63,314 nucleotides of DNA from Didymodactylos carnosus (GCA_905250885.1 CAJNOQ010000208.1:1-63314), one strand, 5' to 3'. Shown: positions 13,301-26,067, counted from the stretch's first letter. The notes: a model not told the origin generated them from the sequence alone. Translations and numbers: made by a program.

Positions 13301-16300
13301 AACAAAAATCTTATGCCACTTCAGTCTTCCACCATCACTACTACTACTCTTCTTCTACCAACTTCATCAACATATTCAAAATCATCATCATCTTCAGCTA
13401 ATTTAGCACGTGATAAGAAAGCTGCACGAAGTTTATTTATTCTCGTCTTTGCATTTGTGATATGTTGGTGTCCATATACATTGTTGACATTAATTCGTGC
13501 ACTATGTAAACAACCAACAAAATGTATATCGAACACATTATATGAAATTACATTTTGGTTATTATGGTTAAATTCTACTATTAATCCATTGTTATATTCA
13601 TTCCTACATGTTAAATTTAGAAAAGCATTCTATCGTATTCTGTGCTTTTATTCTATTCGACATAGGCGAGAAGTATGAAGCAAACAGATAATAATAATAT
13701 GCAGTTTAGTTTTCAATATTTTTTTTCGATAGAAAAAATAATAAAAACAAAATCCTACCTTTAAACTAATTTTTGATAATTTAATATCGGTAATATTGTA
13801 GGGAATTTCTAATACTTTGGCAGTAGCATTCGACGAGAGAATAAACGATTTGGTTCGATCATGTTTCTAATACAATAAACATATAGAATGTAATCACACT
13901 AATAAAAGCTAGGTTTAAATACTAACCGATAAAAGTATATTTAGTCTCATTTTTGCTTTTAATGTTATAACAACACTATGTCCAACTTTTAAATAAGCAA
14001 TCTGACATATATATTCTCTACAAACACTATTACAACTAAATGTTTTTGGTCGATTTGAAGATAATACGTTGCGGATATTTTCGATTAATGGCGTTCGAAT
14101 TCTATTTAAAGTAGTTTCAGGCTAGAAACGAAAACTGCATTCTTTTAAAGTTGGTAATGGTGAAAAAAAAACCGAACGTTTGAATTATTAACTTAAAGCA
14201 AACCATATTAGTTTTATCAATCATTTTATTGTATTTATTCAAAACACAAGCATAATCTAAGCTTTCGACCTACTCAGTAGGTCATTTTCAAAGATTAATG
14301 AGAAGAGGAGACGAATATATATATATGTAAAATTCTTCTTTTCGTAGTAATTGGTCTGTCTTTGTGTTTTTCAAACATTGCAATGTAAGGGGAGAAAACG
14401 GTGCTATTGTCGCACTACAATGTTTCTCCCTTAGCTTCTTTGTTCTAATTGATTAAATTAATTATGTAAATTAGTTATTATGTAAATATAACTAATTCAT
14501 GGTTAATCTTGTTGTAGGCATTTATTTGTTTTAACGTGTGTATTGTCTCTTTGATCTTTCGTCTTTTCCACCCTGTTTCACGTGCCAATATCTCAGGTTG
14601 AAACATTGCAATGCGACAACAGCAGTATTTTCTCCCCTTGCATTGTAATATTTGAAAAAGACAAAGACAGACCAATTAGAGCGAAAAGAAGAATTTTTCA
14701 TATATATATTCGTCTCCTTTTCATCTTCTCATTAATTTTTGAAAATGACCTACTGAGTAGGTCGAAAGCTCAGATTGTGTTTTGAATAAATACAATAAAA
14801 TGATTGATGAACTAATACGGTTTGCTTTAAGTTTATTCTTATCTATATCGTCAAATGATGGGCATATTTTGAATTATTAGAGAAGTGTTTCTTCTGATCC
14901 CTTCCATGGTGAGCATTCAACCGAACATTTAGCCAAAAATCAAAGACAAAACATTCCGGTGATTTAACTTCAATATATAGGGTAGTTAACTGACATGAAA
15001 ATTACATCTGTTACGAATCATGCGTTAACAATTAGCCTGTTAAAATCGCCTGAAAACACGCTGCTTCACTATACATTGAAAAATTGTTTACTTTATCTGA
15101 TGAAATTACAAACAAGAATCGAACAAAGACTTAATCTAGATCTGTTTGGCTCAGACCCGTAGTCAGGATTTTGTAAGGAATGGTCATCTAGAAAAAAATC
15201 GTCCATTTTATTAGTCTAATTTTCTATTTTAAACTTGGCACATTAAAATTTTTCTTGCGTTTTGTCTTCACACTATTTTAAGTTACTGCAAATGATGATA
15301 AGAAGAAAAAAGGATTTCTGAGAGGAACGAGAAAGAGAAAACGATTTAGGAATACTCTATTCAATGCTCTCTAAAAAGCGTTAGAATGGAGAAAAACAGT
15401 TCTGTTCAGTCATTTGATTCGACGTTTATCTTTGAAAAACTCGCTCATTAAACGGTTTATTGTCTAAAGCAGGGAACTAAATCGCGACGTGCAGACAAAG
15501 ACAAAAGTTTCTCATCAAATTACTCATCAGAATGAAATCTCAAAGGGTGGATATGTGCCCACTTCCTGGCTACGGGCCTGATTTGGCTACATCTTGATGC
15601 GTGTTCAGCATACTGAGTGCAATCACTTTAGGTCATGTTCAATCTAGCTCGAATTTTGCCAAAATATTCGTTGATGTGCACTGCCTCTATAGTATTAGCA
15701 TAACTCTTTTCCGGTCTTTGATGCAAGATTTTCAAAAAATCCTAGTTTAAGATAATAGTTATTTTTCTTAGCTCCAAAACACGTTAAAAGCAAGATGATA
15801 TATGGAATCAGCATAAAAGCTTGCATCAAATAATGTTGAGTTCGAACATTTCCTAAGATATTTTTTCACTGTAAAGAAATTTCACCCTGAATTGTTCCCT
15901 TCAAGCATTTTCCATCAAAAATGAACAGTTTGTTCTTTCGATAATACTATTTTCAGATACAGAAAGTCATCTTAAGCCAAAAGCACTCATTTCTGATGAT
16001 ACAAAGTTTGATATCCATCTGTCTAATGAAAAATCACCATTGTGCTCCTTCCCCAAGAAAGAACATCTCTGATAACATTCAAGAAACATAGAACCTGTGA
16101 TTTTATGGGAAGCTTCACTCAGTAACAGTCACTCAGTCTCTGCTAACGTACGTTTTTGTGCATAAAAAATGAATCTCCAACTACACAATAATCATCCATT
16201 GTTTGTGGCTCATTTGGTCTTGTTATATTTGGCTGTTCGATGTCATATAATAGATGGTCGTGTACTAATGTTGATACGGGCCATGTCAACTTAAATTCAG

Positions 16301-19300
16301 TTCGTTTTGAATTGCCCGGACCTTTGTTATGTAACTGAAAATAAGAGTAAAAATAAGATTGAATATACGACATATAAGACGATCACAATATTTACAGTGT
16401 AGATATGAACAATGTCTAAATTAGAAATTTTTATTTGTTTTGAATTATCCGATGTTATAGACACTGGATACGGTTGAATTTGTTCTGGTTTAGCCACACT
16501 GCAAAATGAAAAAAATTATATAATTTATTTTAAAAAAATATCATTTGAAGATGTTGACATAATTTACCCTATAAGAGCAATTTCCGGTGAAGCTGATATT
16601 GGCATTCTAATTTGATTATAATTATCATCATTAATAGTGTCCGGATTTTCACTACAATATTAAAATAAAATGGTCAATAAATATGTACGAGATAAAAATT
16701 GAAAATTATACCTGGTAACATTGATATGAAACACTAATTTATCTAGAAGATCAGTAAATGCTTTTAATTCAGCAAATATTTGAAATGATACCTGGAAAGA
16801 AAAAGAAAATATGAATAAATAATGTTAGTGTGAGATTATTGATTGTTACATTTCTATTTGCTATTAGTGGATTTCCGATTTGACAAATAACCATTTCCAG
16901 ATGCATTGTATTACAATAAACATTATGCTAATAAACAAAAAAAAAAAAAATAATAATATTTTTCAATTATATGCAATCTGATACAGATTATCATTTACCA
17001 AATAACTAGAATTGGAACTAACATAACTGACACTTTTTGGCAATTTAATTACACACTTGGCATCATAGGCATCTTCACCAAAGTTTTTAACAAAAATATT
17101 TAAAATAATTTTATTCGATATACCCACTTTATACTCATTTGGAAAACTAAATAGAGACAAAACAAAAATAAAAATCTTATAAATATTTTATTTTTCTGTG
17201 CATAACAAACCTTGTCGTGGTTAAATGTAAATTTGGAATGCATACATCATCTGTTCCACAATCTTTTTGTATAAGTATCTATTGATAAAAAATTATAATG
17301 ATTAAAAGTCAAATAGACAAATATAAAATATATCTAACCTCATGATCAATGAATGATGGTTTTGCATCTAATATTGGTGGAACAATATTGTGTACTGATG
17401 TCGTTGTCACAAGACTATAGTTTAGACGAACAATAATTGGTTTTAATTTATCTCCAATATCATCCTGTTATTTTAATATAAGAAAAAAAATATTTTTAAG
17501 TAATTTTATCAAATTATAAAAATTATTTACTCACTTTCATGTATAATTCATAATTTGTACATTTTTCTGGATCATTTAGCTTTAAATTATGAATAGTTTT
17601 TGTTCGATTTTTTAAACGTGTCCAACGGCTCATTTTTTCCTTGAAATATAGACGTTTTTCACGTTTACTTTTATGAATATCTAATTGTAAGACATAAGAA
17701 AAATCTAAACAGAAAAAAAAGTCATAAAATTAGAAAGAATTCTATTTTAACTATTCAATCTCACTGCCGATATTTGAATGAAGATTTTGTATGCCATCAA
17801 AATTCATACATATGCGTAGAGTGAAACTAAAGTGGATATAAAAAAATGAATTTCGGATGTTTCGCAAAAAATCACTATTTTCCCACTCAAAATAGACGAA
17901 GCATGAATTAGTTCTGAATGAAAGAAAGTTAGAGACTTATGGTTTTCATTAACCTTCGAGAAATAAATTTAGTTTTTTGGAGCTTAGAATGCTAGTATAT
18001 TGTATTTTTTACACGAGTAGACAGGATTGGTACTCGATGACTTGACAGCAGTTTTCAGACTGTATTCACCTATGTTTAAAAATTTCATAATTTACTAAAC
18101 CTAGATTATAATAACCTAAAAGCTTCAGGATGTAGTATTAAGGCTATTTCCGGAAGAGTTTCTAGGAATATTAAAAAGTGCTTTTCCACTGTTTCTGGTT
18201 CCCTGATCACGTTCAATATGAACAAAACTAAAAATAAAAAAGATCTCGATCAACTCTTATTTTCCTCTATGTGCACGTCGACACCTTTACCTGCCTAGAT
18301 TCTTAATTAAATGCAGATTTCTTTGTTACAAACTTTTGCACTAGCAATGTTTTTTCATGTATCCATGGCTATGTCAGAATAAACTGAATTGAACTGAACA
18401 TTTTGAACTCATGTAAAAAACACTATATACTAGCATCCTAGGCTATAGAAAACTAAATTTGTTTCTCGAAGATTAGTGAAAACTATATGTCTCTAACTTT
18501 CTTTTGTTCTGAACTAATGCATACTTCGCCAATATTGAAAAAGATAGTAGCATCCATACCAATTGTCATATGTATCCGATGTACAATTTAAACGCACACT
18601 CTGTGGTTTGTGACTCATCATTGCTCTAACATAAATGATTGGTCTTGAACTATATAAAATAAGTTTAATTCAAATAAGTAACAAGTATTTTAATTAAAAA
18701 ATCCATAGACACGCACCGAACAATAACAACGGTATCATTTTTAGCACTACTAATTGCTAAATCTTAAAGTAAATTTCGAAGATGTAGAGTATAGAACAAG
18801 TGACAGACATTCTTAGTAATCATACCTGGATAACCATTTTGATCATCATCAAATTGACTTTGTAATGCCCAACCAAATGCACGCAATAATTTATCAGGTT
18901 TGAGAATCTTTAAAAATAAGAAACATTACTATTCGTGGAATCGAACGGTTACAATATTATTAGAAAGTATTATTTATGAATAAATATGTTACCTGAGCTG
19001 GTATTATTGATAAACCTGTTTTAGAACCATGGTAAATATAAACTTCTCCAGATTGTCCTCCATCAGCAAATGGCGCCGATATTGCAACATCTGAAACATG
19101 ATTTTCTAAAATGGCTGGATTAATTCTCACAATACTATACCTTCATAACCATCTTTGTTTATATCACCCAATTTCGCTATTGCATGACCAAATCGACCAC
19201 CCTTTTTTGTACCATCTAACGGTGTTCCGAGTATCAGTTCATGCTGAAAACATTTTTTGTTGAATATATTTTTTTAAGTCCAAAATCTCCTTTATCAACT

Positions 19301-22290
19301 TACTTGTTTATTTTGATAATACACCTTCACTCTACCCGCATCCGATAAAATTCTACCATCTTTTCTGATTGTGTATAATGGTGCACCGACAAGTAAATCA
19401 TCTAATCCATCATTGTTGACATCCATAACACATAGTGAAGCGCCAAAATAGGCTCCAACCTAAAACAAATCGTTTTAGAAAAAGTTTCAAATATTTTCAT
19501 TCTCTTTTACTTGTGAACCGTTGATTGATTGTATCGAACTTTCATTAAGATTGCTGCTGAGAATTTCAATGGCTCCTTGATATCCATTTAATCTTGGTAT
19601 ACTTGTCACGATTTCTAAAATAGATATGTAATATGGACAGACAAAGAGAAAGAGAGAATTTTACTCGACAATACCTTGATCGTCATCATCGTTAAAATTG
19701 CCTAATGCCAATGCGTAACCTTAAACATCAACTATGAATTGTTGTAATACGAGTTTGTAATTAAGCCGTTCGAATCAAAAACACTTTACCAACCTCGATA
19801 ACACCAATCATCATATTCATTAAATGAATAGTTTTTTGGATATTTTAACCAATTAACATTAAGAAATGGATAATGGGGTGATGGGAATGCGTGTGTTGAT
19901 TCTAACCAATTTTCATTGAATAATGGAATTGAATGAACTTGACCTGAAAATATTTGAATATTATTCAGTTTCACTAGACAAAGTATTTAGAAATTAGATC
20001 TTAGATATTAGAGAAGTTATAAATACCTCGAAAATAATACGAGCCAGGCGCTGTTATCACAATTCTTTCAGGTTTCTAAATTTCAAAGATATGCTAGCAT
20101 TAATGCAATTTAGAACAAAACAATCATTCTACCTTGCTTAGTGCCACTTGAAAACCAAATAAACCATAACCTTCTTTATGAAAATCGCGCAAATCTATGC
20201 ATATACATTACATACTGACCAACATGATATACTTTTTGCAGTAATAACTTACCCCAATGACTCATACCAGGCGAATATATTCGAGTACTATTTGCCGTAA
20301 TTGATGACCACATATTTTTTCCTTTCCAACATGTACCAGGAATGTCGTAATGAATACCATTTTCAGCTGTTGCATCACTAATAGCATGTTTTAAATGAGG
20401 TGCACCAACCTAAATGACGCAAGTTTTATACTCACACTTGCAGTCTATAGAAAGAACTAGTCAACAGTAAGTGAGCACCAGAAATGCACGGGAGAGGGAG
20501 AATGCGTAAAGAACATTCTACGAGTGTGATCATTACTCAACGATAATCTAATCTAACCAAGAAACAGTAAATGATATTATCGTCATCCATTCTGCAAAAA
20601 AATTAACACGAAACGTTTGATATATTTTTATATGCAATACTCTGAAATAAAACATGACACTTTGCGAGTAGGAAAATTTAACTTTTAATTTTAACATTTA
20701 ATTGAAGAGGCAAAACAAACGTTTTACGAAACATTTTCAAAGTGACGCTACGAGGTCCTCGCAGAGCGCCAAATTTTCTTTTTGACTGGGATGGAACGGA
20801 GGCGATTTCTAAATGACCGAGCTAGGGGGGACGGGTTCTGAAAAATGAGTCGTGCAGCTTTGGTGAGCACACCGTTTGAATTCGAAATATTGTGGAAAAA
20901 TTCAATTTTGTTTAAAATACATTATCAATATTTGAACAATTCACATCAATAGGTATAATCTATCATTTTGAAAATATAGAGTATAGTTTGATACTTACAA
21001 TGATATTTCTTCGATCTGCAGCCACTGATGCACCAAACCATTGATCAGTTTTATTATCAGTACTAGTTTTTAATCGAATGACTTCATTGCCTAAAGTAGG
21101 TTGATATAAACACTTTTTTTTATTTATTGGTACGGCAAACATATGGAAAATATTATTTTGATTCTAGATGATCAAAAAGCGGGAGACAATTTCTATAGCT
21201 AAGCTCCTATGAGTTTGTTTTGTTTGTTTACAACAGACACCCTTGCTGTAATTTCTGTCCAATGTTAACATGTGCAAAAACCACAACACTCCTTGAGTAT
21301 TCAGCAATATAAATGTATAAAGACATACTTTTAAAAAGTTCTGATGTATACCAGTTGAAGCTTGTTAGATTTTAGATATTTTTATATCAGAACTAATTTG
21401 GGTCTGATTTTGTGCACAGCGCTATACTATATGCCAAGCAAAAGGGTTTTTTTGAATTTAGCTTGAAACTAGATTTTTGGAACAACATTTAGCTGGCTCC
21501 AACCGGATAAGAGCTAGACAAATGTTCCAGAAATCTAGCTTCACGCTAGATCCGAGAAAAGACTTTTTGCTTGGATATCTTAACCGTTGTTCTATAACAA
21601 GTCAAAATTATCGTATTCATTTAGCACTTTGACGATAAATCTATCGAATATAAAATTTGAAATGTTGTGTTATAGCTCATTTTACAGGAGAGTAGTGTTT
21701 AATACCGATTTAGAAGACTAGGCTGCAAGATGCAAAGATACCTTGAAATAAGCTTCGAAGGAGATTTCACAACTTAATAATACGGCTGATTCAGTTCAAT
21801 AATCAAAGCTTGCGTGTAAAGATAGTGAATGTAACTTATACTAAGATTTAACTTAACAAAATATGTTTAAAGATATATCGTTGAATCTTCATTAACTTTT
21901 ATCGGTAGCTGAAATGCTTACCAAATAGCGGAAACTGTAGTCTTCTACAATCTTGTGTTCCCAATGCACATTCATAAACTGCACCACGTCTGCGTATCGA
22001 ATAATAATAATCATCGTTGTAGATATGTTCTCTTGGCGATCCCACAATTAAACTACATAACAACAAAAAATATTTGACATCAATTTTTATTAAATTAATC
22101 GATAACAACGCTACTACCTCGGTCGTTCTAAATTTGATTGTATTGCTAATGAATATCCAAAATATGTAGACGCTAATGATTCACCGGTTAAATACCTCCA
22201 ATGCTCAACTGTCTGAAAATTAAAGGCGTACAATATAGACGTTGTACAAAATGAATAAAATAATAGAATAAATAATAATGTATAAGACAT
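4332..22290 (-). CDS. Integrin alpha subunit (no inserted I domain seen)
   Basis: This is a complete type I membrane receptor chain of roughly 1,000-1,100 residues in some 25 or more exons. The first exon (22290-22118) encodes a signal peptide and the typical N-terminal beta-propeller start (FNFQTVEHW, then [10 protein letters not shown]). Propeller repeats follow with [16 protein letters not shown] and [11 protein letters not shown]. Three Ca2+-binding loops are visible: [18 protein letters not shown] and DDDQNGYPD. Thigh and calf exons follow at about 18650-13759, including [19 protein letters not shown] (16334-16152) and a Cys-rich segment (14121-13927). Exon 5524-5408 carries the transmembrane helix ([20 protein letters not shown]). 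The last exon (4604-4332) starts CGFFKR, the membrane-proximal clasp that pairs with integrin beta, and continues into an acidic tail of about 80 residues. Integrins bind extracellular matrix and link it to actin. Ligand class (RGD or laminin type) cannot be told. A 5'-UTR exon probably spans 22291-22411, after a TTTTTAG acceptor. The membrane-proximal exon is separated from the upstream exon by an 8.2 kb intron that contains another gene. Confidence 0.93.
5340..5359. repeat. (TA)n microsatellite
   Basis: About ten AT dinucleotides lie in the intron between the transmembrane and cytoplasmic exons of the integrin gene, near the TM exon's donor side. A similar tract is at about 59994-60008. Confidence 0.85.
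12283..13678 (+). CDS. Biogenic-amine class A GPCR (histamine H3-like)
   Basis: Three exons, 12283-12525, 12599-12938 and 12996-13678, join in frame to give 421 residues. Seven transmembrane segments are visible. The N-terminus is Thr/Ser-rich with several N-glycosylation sequons (NYT, NHT, NLT). Landmarks: GNLLVI in TM1; NLSVADLL with Asp108 in TM2; Cys135 and [13 protein letters not shown] with Asp142 in TM3, the residue that binds the amine of the ligand; DRY at 159-161; FVICWCPY in TM6; and [13 protein letters not shown] in TM7, followed by an amphipathic FRKAF helix 8. The TM3 and TM7 wording is closest to histamine H3 and muscarinic receptors, so a Gi-coupled amine receptor is inferred; the ligand itself is uncertain. 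The third intracellular loop is long and low-complexity, with a (ACA)n tract encoding poly-Thr. The start at 12283 is chosen because the two ATGs just before it hit TGA at once. The whole gene sits antisense inside an integrin intron. Confidence 0.9.
13201..13228 (+). repeat. (ACA)n trinucleotide tract in GPCR loop 3
   Basis: About nine consecutive ACA codons encode poly-threonine in the third intracellular loop. The repeat is in frame, so length changes would alter only loop length. Confidence 0.85.
14191..14838. mobile_element. Foldback element with ~250-base inverted arms
   Basis: The left part (about 14191-14435, beginning AACTTAAAGCAAACC) reappears as its reverse complement in the right part (about 14590-14835, ending GGTTTGCTTTAAGTT). 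Between the arms lies roughly 150 bases. The arms share conserved blocks, for example GACCTACTCAGTAGGTC, itself palindromic, in both. They differ at scattered positions, so the insertion is not recent. It lies in the integrin intron 14122-16151. No open frame for a transposase is present, so this is a non-autonomous foldback or MITE-like element. Confidence 0.75.
15152..15580. mobile_element. Short hAT-like MITE (429 bases)
   Basis: The left end, CAGACCCGTAGTCAGGA, matches the reverse complement of the right end, TCCTGGCTACGGGCCTG, with two mismatches. The flanking 8-mers are GTTTGGCT (15144-15151) and ATTTGGCT (15581-15588), a 7-of-8 match. An 8-base target duplication and a terminal inverted repeat starting CAG are the marks of hAT transposons. 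There is no coding capacity. It lies in the same integrin intron as the foldback element at 14191-14838. Confidence 0.75.
17895..18530. mobile_element. TIR element (~635 bases, ~115-base arms) in integrin intron
   Basis: About 115 bases starting at GACGAAGCATG (17895) recur in reverse complement ending at CATACTTCGCC (18530). The arms share, for example, GAAAGTTAGAGAC and CTTCGAGAAA/CAAATTTAGTTTT. They have diverged by roughly 15 percent, which suggests an old insertion. The interior has no long open frame. It fills most of an integrin intron whose neighbours are short. Confidence 0.7.
21434..21574. mobile_element. Hairpin MITE (~141 bases)
   Basis: Almost the whole unit is one imperfect hairpin. 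CCAAGCAAAAGGG... on the left is mirrored by ...CTTTTTGCTTGG on the right, with interior blocks CTAGATTTTTGGAACA and TGTTCCAGAAATCTAG. It sits inside an integrin intron. Flanks read TATG and ATAT, so a short TA-type target duplication is possible but not clear. Confidence 0.65.
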
Positions 22291-24114
22291 AATTGTTTGT
22301 CACGAAAACATCACGTCGATTTCGAAAATTAAATCCATACTGTTATTTTTTAGATATAATATTTCGTTCGATTCTGATAATCATCATATTTAACGAGAAC
22401 CAACGACAAATCTAAAAATAATACAAATACAATTGAAATCTTTCAAAATAAAAGTATAATGGAAATTCGAGTTAATAACAATTCTTTTTTATTAATTCAT
22501 TTCATTTCCTTTCTTATGATCATTTTTCATACAAACATGAACTGACACTGTTACTAGCTTAGACAAACAGAAAAATATTAATCCTGACTAATATATAGAT
22601 CAAACAGAGTTGAAAATACTGTACCGGAAAGACTCAATCTTACCACACGTTTATAATTTAATATAAAAGTTTTATTATTATTTTTTTTAAAATTCTATAT
22701 CACCATTCTACTTTTGAAATAGTAGGATGTTTTCTTCTTCTGTCTTCTTCTCTATTTCCTTTTTCTTTGTGAAAAACACTTTGCTTTGTTTGCCTTGGCT
22801 TAGATCGTTTCTTTTTTTTCTTCTTCTTTCTCGTTAAAAGTAATGATGTTGTGACTGTACAACAAGCATAAAAATGAGCACACGCACACATACACACACA
22901 TCTCTGTATATGAGACTGTACAAATATATACGTTAGATATATAGACAGCAGTAAAACGACAAAGCGCAAATATTGAAGTTATTATTAGAATAATAATGAA
23001 ACAGGATAAATTCATTTATGATTGATCGTCGTGTTGCTAATGAATTCAGAATTATTTTATCGTATAATCAGAGATTATCTCTCAAAAATAAGTTCAAAAT
23101 ATGGACAAGTTTTACGTTTATCATATCGTGTAGATAATAAAAATAATTTACAACAATACAACAATTATCCTGTTGGCGTAAAAAACTCGTTTTATTTCAT
23201 CTTTCTATAGTTTTGCGTACAAAAGACTAAATGAGATCAATTTAAGTATTTTAACTTACCGTGTAGACATTCTTTCCTTTATTCATTTGTTTAATAAGAA
23301 ATGAAACGATTGAACTTAGTTAGATTTTAAAAGAAAGAAGATTATTTATAGAACATAGTAAATACGTTCAATAAAATAGAAAGTCACAACATCGTTGATT
23401 GACTATTGAAATCCTCTTTTTTCTCTCACATAATCAAACAATCGAATTCTTACAACTTTTATGTATGAATTGAAAAAGAAAGTTAATGTCACTACCGTTT
23501 TTATACGCTATACACATATATATCTATCAATTTATATAATGTACAATCTTTATTGTCATCTAAAAGTATAAGGCCTGGTATCATACCGTAAAAAGAAAAA
23601 ATACTTGAGATCAAATTGACGACGATGGTGTCATCATATCGTTCATCTTTCCATATATCGTACAAGCATTAGTATGGCTTCTATTTGAACATTTAACCTT
23701 GTTTTCTATTTTTCTTTTCTCTCTCACTCTCTCTGTTTGATCATAATCGGAGAAAATTTATTAAATAATTTTTACATAACAAATTACTTAGAAAAATTAT
23801 GAATTTTCTGCTGTTGAGTGAGATGCGTAGCCAACGGTCAAGGATACATTGGGTTGTCGACATATTAGTAAGAGAGAAAAAAGAACCGTTTAAATTTATC
23901 GATTTATGTATCATCACACGTACCAACAATCATATTAAAGGACAATTAACAAGAGATTTTATTAATATAATAGATTTAATTTGATTTGAGATAGTAATAT
24001 CGTTGTTTTCCAACAACGATACATAAACTACACTAAAAATAAGGAAAGTGCACATATAGTCGATCACTAGTGAAGAATTCTACAAATCCACTCTCTATTT
24101 GATTGAAACTAGGC

Positions 24115-24155
24115 CAGGGGTGGACATGTGCCTACTTCCTGGCTACGAACCTGAA
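24115..24155. mobile_element. Truncated end of a hAT-like MITE
   Basis: About 40 bases here (GGTGGACATGTGCCTACTTCC, ending TGGCTACGAACCTG) match the right end of the complete element at 15152-15580. No matching left end is visible in the preceding 500 bases. This looks like a solo or truncated copy of the same family. Confidence 0.5.
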
Positions 24156-25258
24156 CCAGACGTTTGAATTTAATTTTTTTTCGCGTAACATTGGTTTCTG
24201 TAAGCAGAATTCTGACAAATGTACAGTTCTTGTGACAGTTACTAACAATATTTTTTATCAGATGGACTGATATTAAATCTATTTTCTACTTTCTTTTACT
24301 ATTGTTCTGATCAGAAAAACTCAAATCAGCATGTAAAAGAAAACCTTATTCTGCTACCATTTATTCTTATTATTATTAACTATATTCGATGATCAATTGT
24401 TGTTTGATCTATGTATTACACATGTTCGTTGTGAAAGCCCACTAATGTGAGCATGCATGTTTCTACATATAGTCGTCGACCTTCTCACTCTTAATTCAAT
24501 AAATTAACTGACGGACTATTATTAATATTCTACTACCTCGAGTAATAGATGTCTACAAAAAAACATCAAAAATACAAATCCAATAAAAGCATTTTTTAAC
24601 AACAGGCAAACTAATTGAATGTTGTTACATCAAATTTCAAGTGGAACATAGTACAATAGTTGTAGTAGTAATAATAATGATATAACATCGTGCTTCATTT
24701 AAACGCATTCATCACTTTAAAAAACAATTTTTTATATATAACAGAAAACTAATGTTTCGCTTTTATGTTGATGAGTATATGTCTATACAATACACATGTG
24801 TGTGTGTATGTGTGGTTATTGTTTTTTTTTCATCTTCTCTACATATGTCTGATTGAACTATACATTCGAGACTTCCTTATTCTTCATTTGTACACACACA
24901 TAAAAAACAGAGAAAGTCAATGATGCATCATTGAATAGGATGACATTTGAATCACCTCTCTCAGCATTTGCTGTTATAACTGTAATATTGATGGACAAAC
25001 TGGGACCATAAGCCGAGATCTTTCAATCGAGACCAATAGTAGTATTCATACTCAACTATTCGTATGTGAGAGTGAATAACAGTTCTTTTAGTAAAAGGAT
25101 TTCAATAAAATGGTGCTGAGAGTTACACAATTAATATTCCAAGATCACATCTATCACGGTGGATAAACTGCTGTAGAAAAAAAGCTAGATGATTGAGAAA
25201 AAAGCGTTCTCATCACATTTGAGATTAAAAACGAATATCACTCTTTTCGTCTTTAGAC

Positions 25259-26067
25259 TAGGCATGCAACAATCCCAAACTAGAGCTCGCTGATCGGCAC
25301 CGAACGGTTCGCGCCCGATCAGCGAGCCCTAGCTTGGGATTGTTGCATGCCTAGTCTCGACTAAAGACAAATGGGATGAAATTGAAATTTTTGAAGGAAC
25401 TAATCAGTGGGAAAATAGACTAATTAAAGCACAATGTGTGCGAATGTGTGTTCTACCGGATCGCTACCGAACATGTTTCAGTTAGCGAGCGATTCGCTAT
25501 CAAAGGTTTAAAAAAATAGTTTGTCAAAGCTAAGAACATGAGAGCAAGAAACACATAAAAGAAATCTGTAAAACAGAAAAAATGGTAAAGATTACACCAG
25601 GCGAAGGAGCAGCCATGATTACGCTGTGGTCGTATTTACATGACTAGTCTGAATCAGGGCAGCAACTTTATGTTTGCTTTATTCCAGAAGTCCAAAGTAC
25701 CTTTAGTTTCCATTATATCTGATTTACTTTCTAACTGAAGGATACTTTACTAATGTGGCCTCTATAGCAGATTGATTTACTTTGTTTTAATGCAAAAATG
25801 CTTTTCCTCACTGTGCAAATAAAGTAGACAAAAAGTTGCAACCCTAATTCGAATGTATCTTTGTAAGGTTTATGGTACTTTGTCCTAATAGTTTCTCAGC
25901 AGAGCGCTAGCCGATATCTCTGATGAGCAAAATATAAACTATCGTATTTGCAATCTTCATCCGAACACGTTCGGTCGCATCAAGTTTCCAGGTCGAACAC
26001 GCTCAATGAACGAATATGTTTGACAACGAACTGTTCGGTCACCGAACTATCGGATGGTGCATGCCTA
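25259..26067. mobile_element. hAT-like element (809 bases) with perfect 8-base target duplication
   Basis: The element starts TAGGCATGCAACAATCC and ends GGATGGTGCATGCCTA, which are inverted repeats. It is flanked on both sides by the identical 8-mer CTTTAGAC (25251-25258 and 26068-26075). It has no transposase frame. The first 95 bases are themselves a long palindrome (25259-25353), so a third copy of the terminal sequence lies inside. Further GAACGGTTCG/CGAACTGTTCGG motifs recur within. Confidence 0.85.

Larger units (their letters stand above)
5525..13758 (-). other. 8.2 kb integrin intron hosting an antisense gene
   Basis: The reading frame runs from the exon ending at 13759 (donor GTAGGATT) straight into the transmembrane exon beginning at 5524 (acceptor TTTTAG), both in phase 0. 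Everything between is therefore intron of the minus-strand integrin gene. Other introns of this gene are mostly 50-800 bases. From 5525 to about 12200 I see only AT-rich sequence with homopolymer runs, short chance open frames and no recognisable exon. From 12283 to 13678 it holds a GPCR gene on the plus strand. Confidence 0.85.

Noticed and set aside
12283-13678. Possibility that the GPCR is a retrocopy
   Set aside because: It has two normal GT-AG introns in typical GPCR positions and an intact frame, so it is not a processed copy.
20469-20880. Possible TIR element in an integrin intron (GTGAGCACC...GGTGAGCAC)
   Set aside because: Only about 15 of 20 end bases match in inverted orientation and no target duplication was found; too weak to list.
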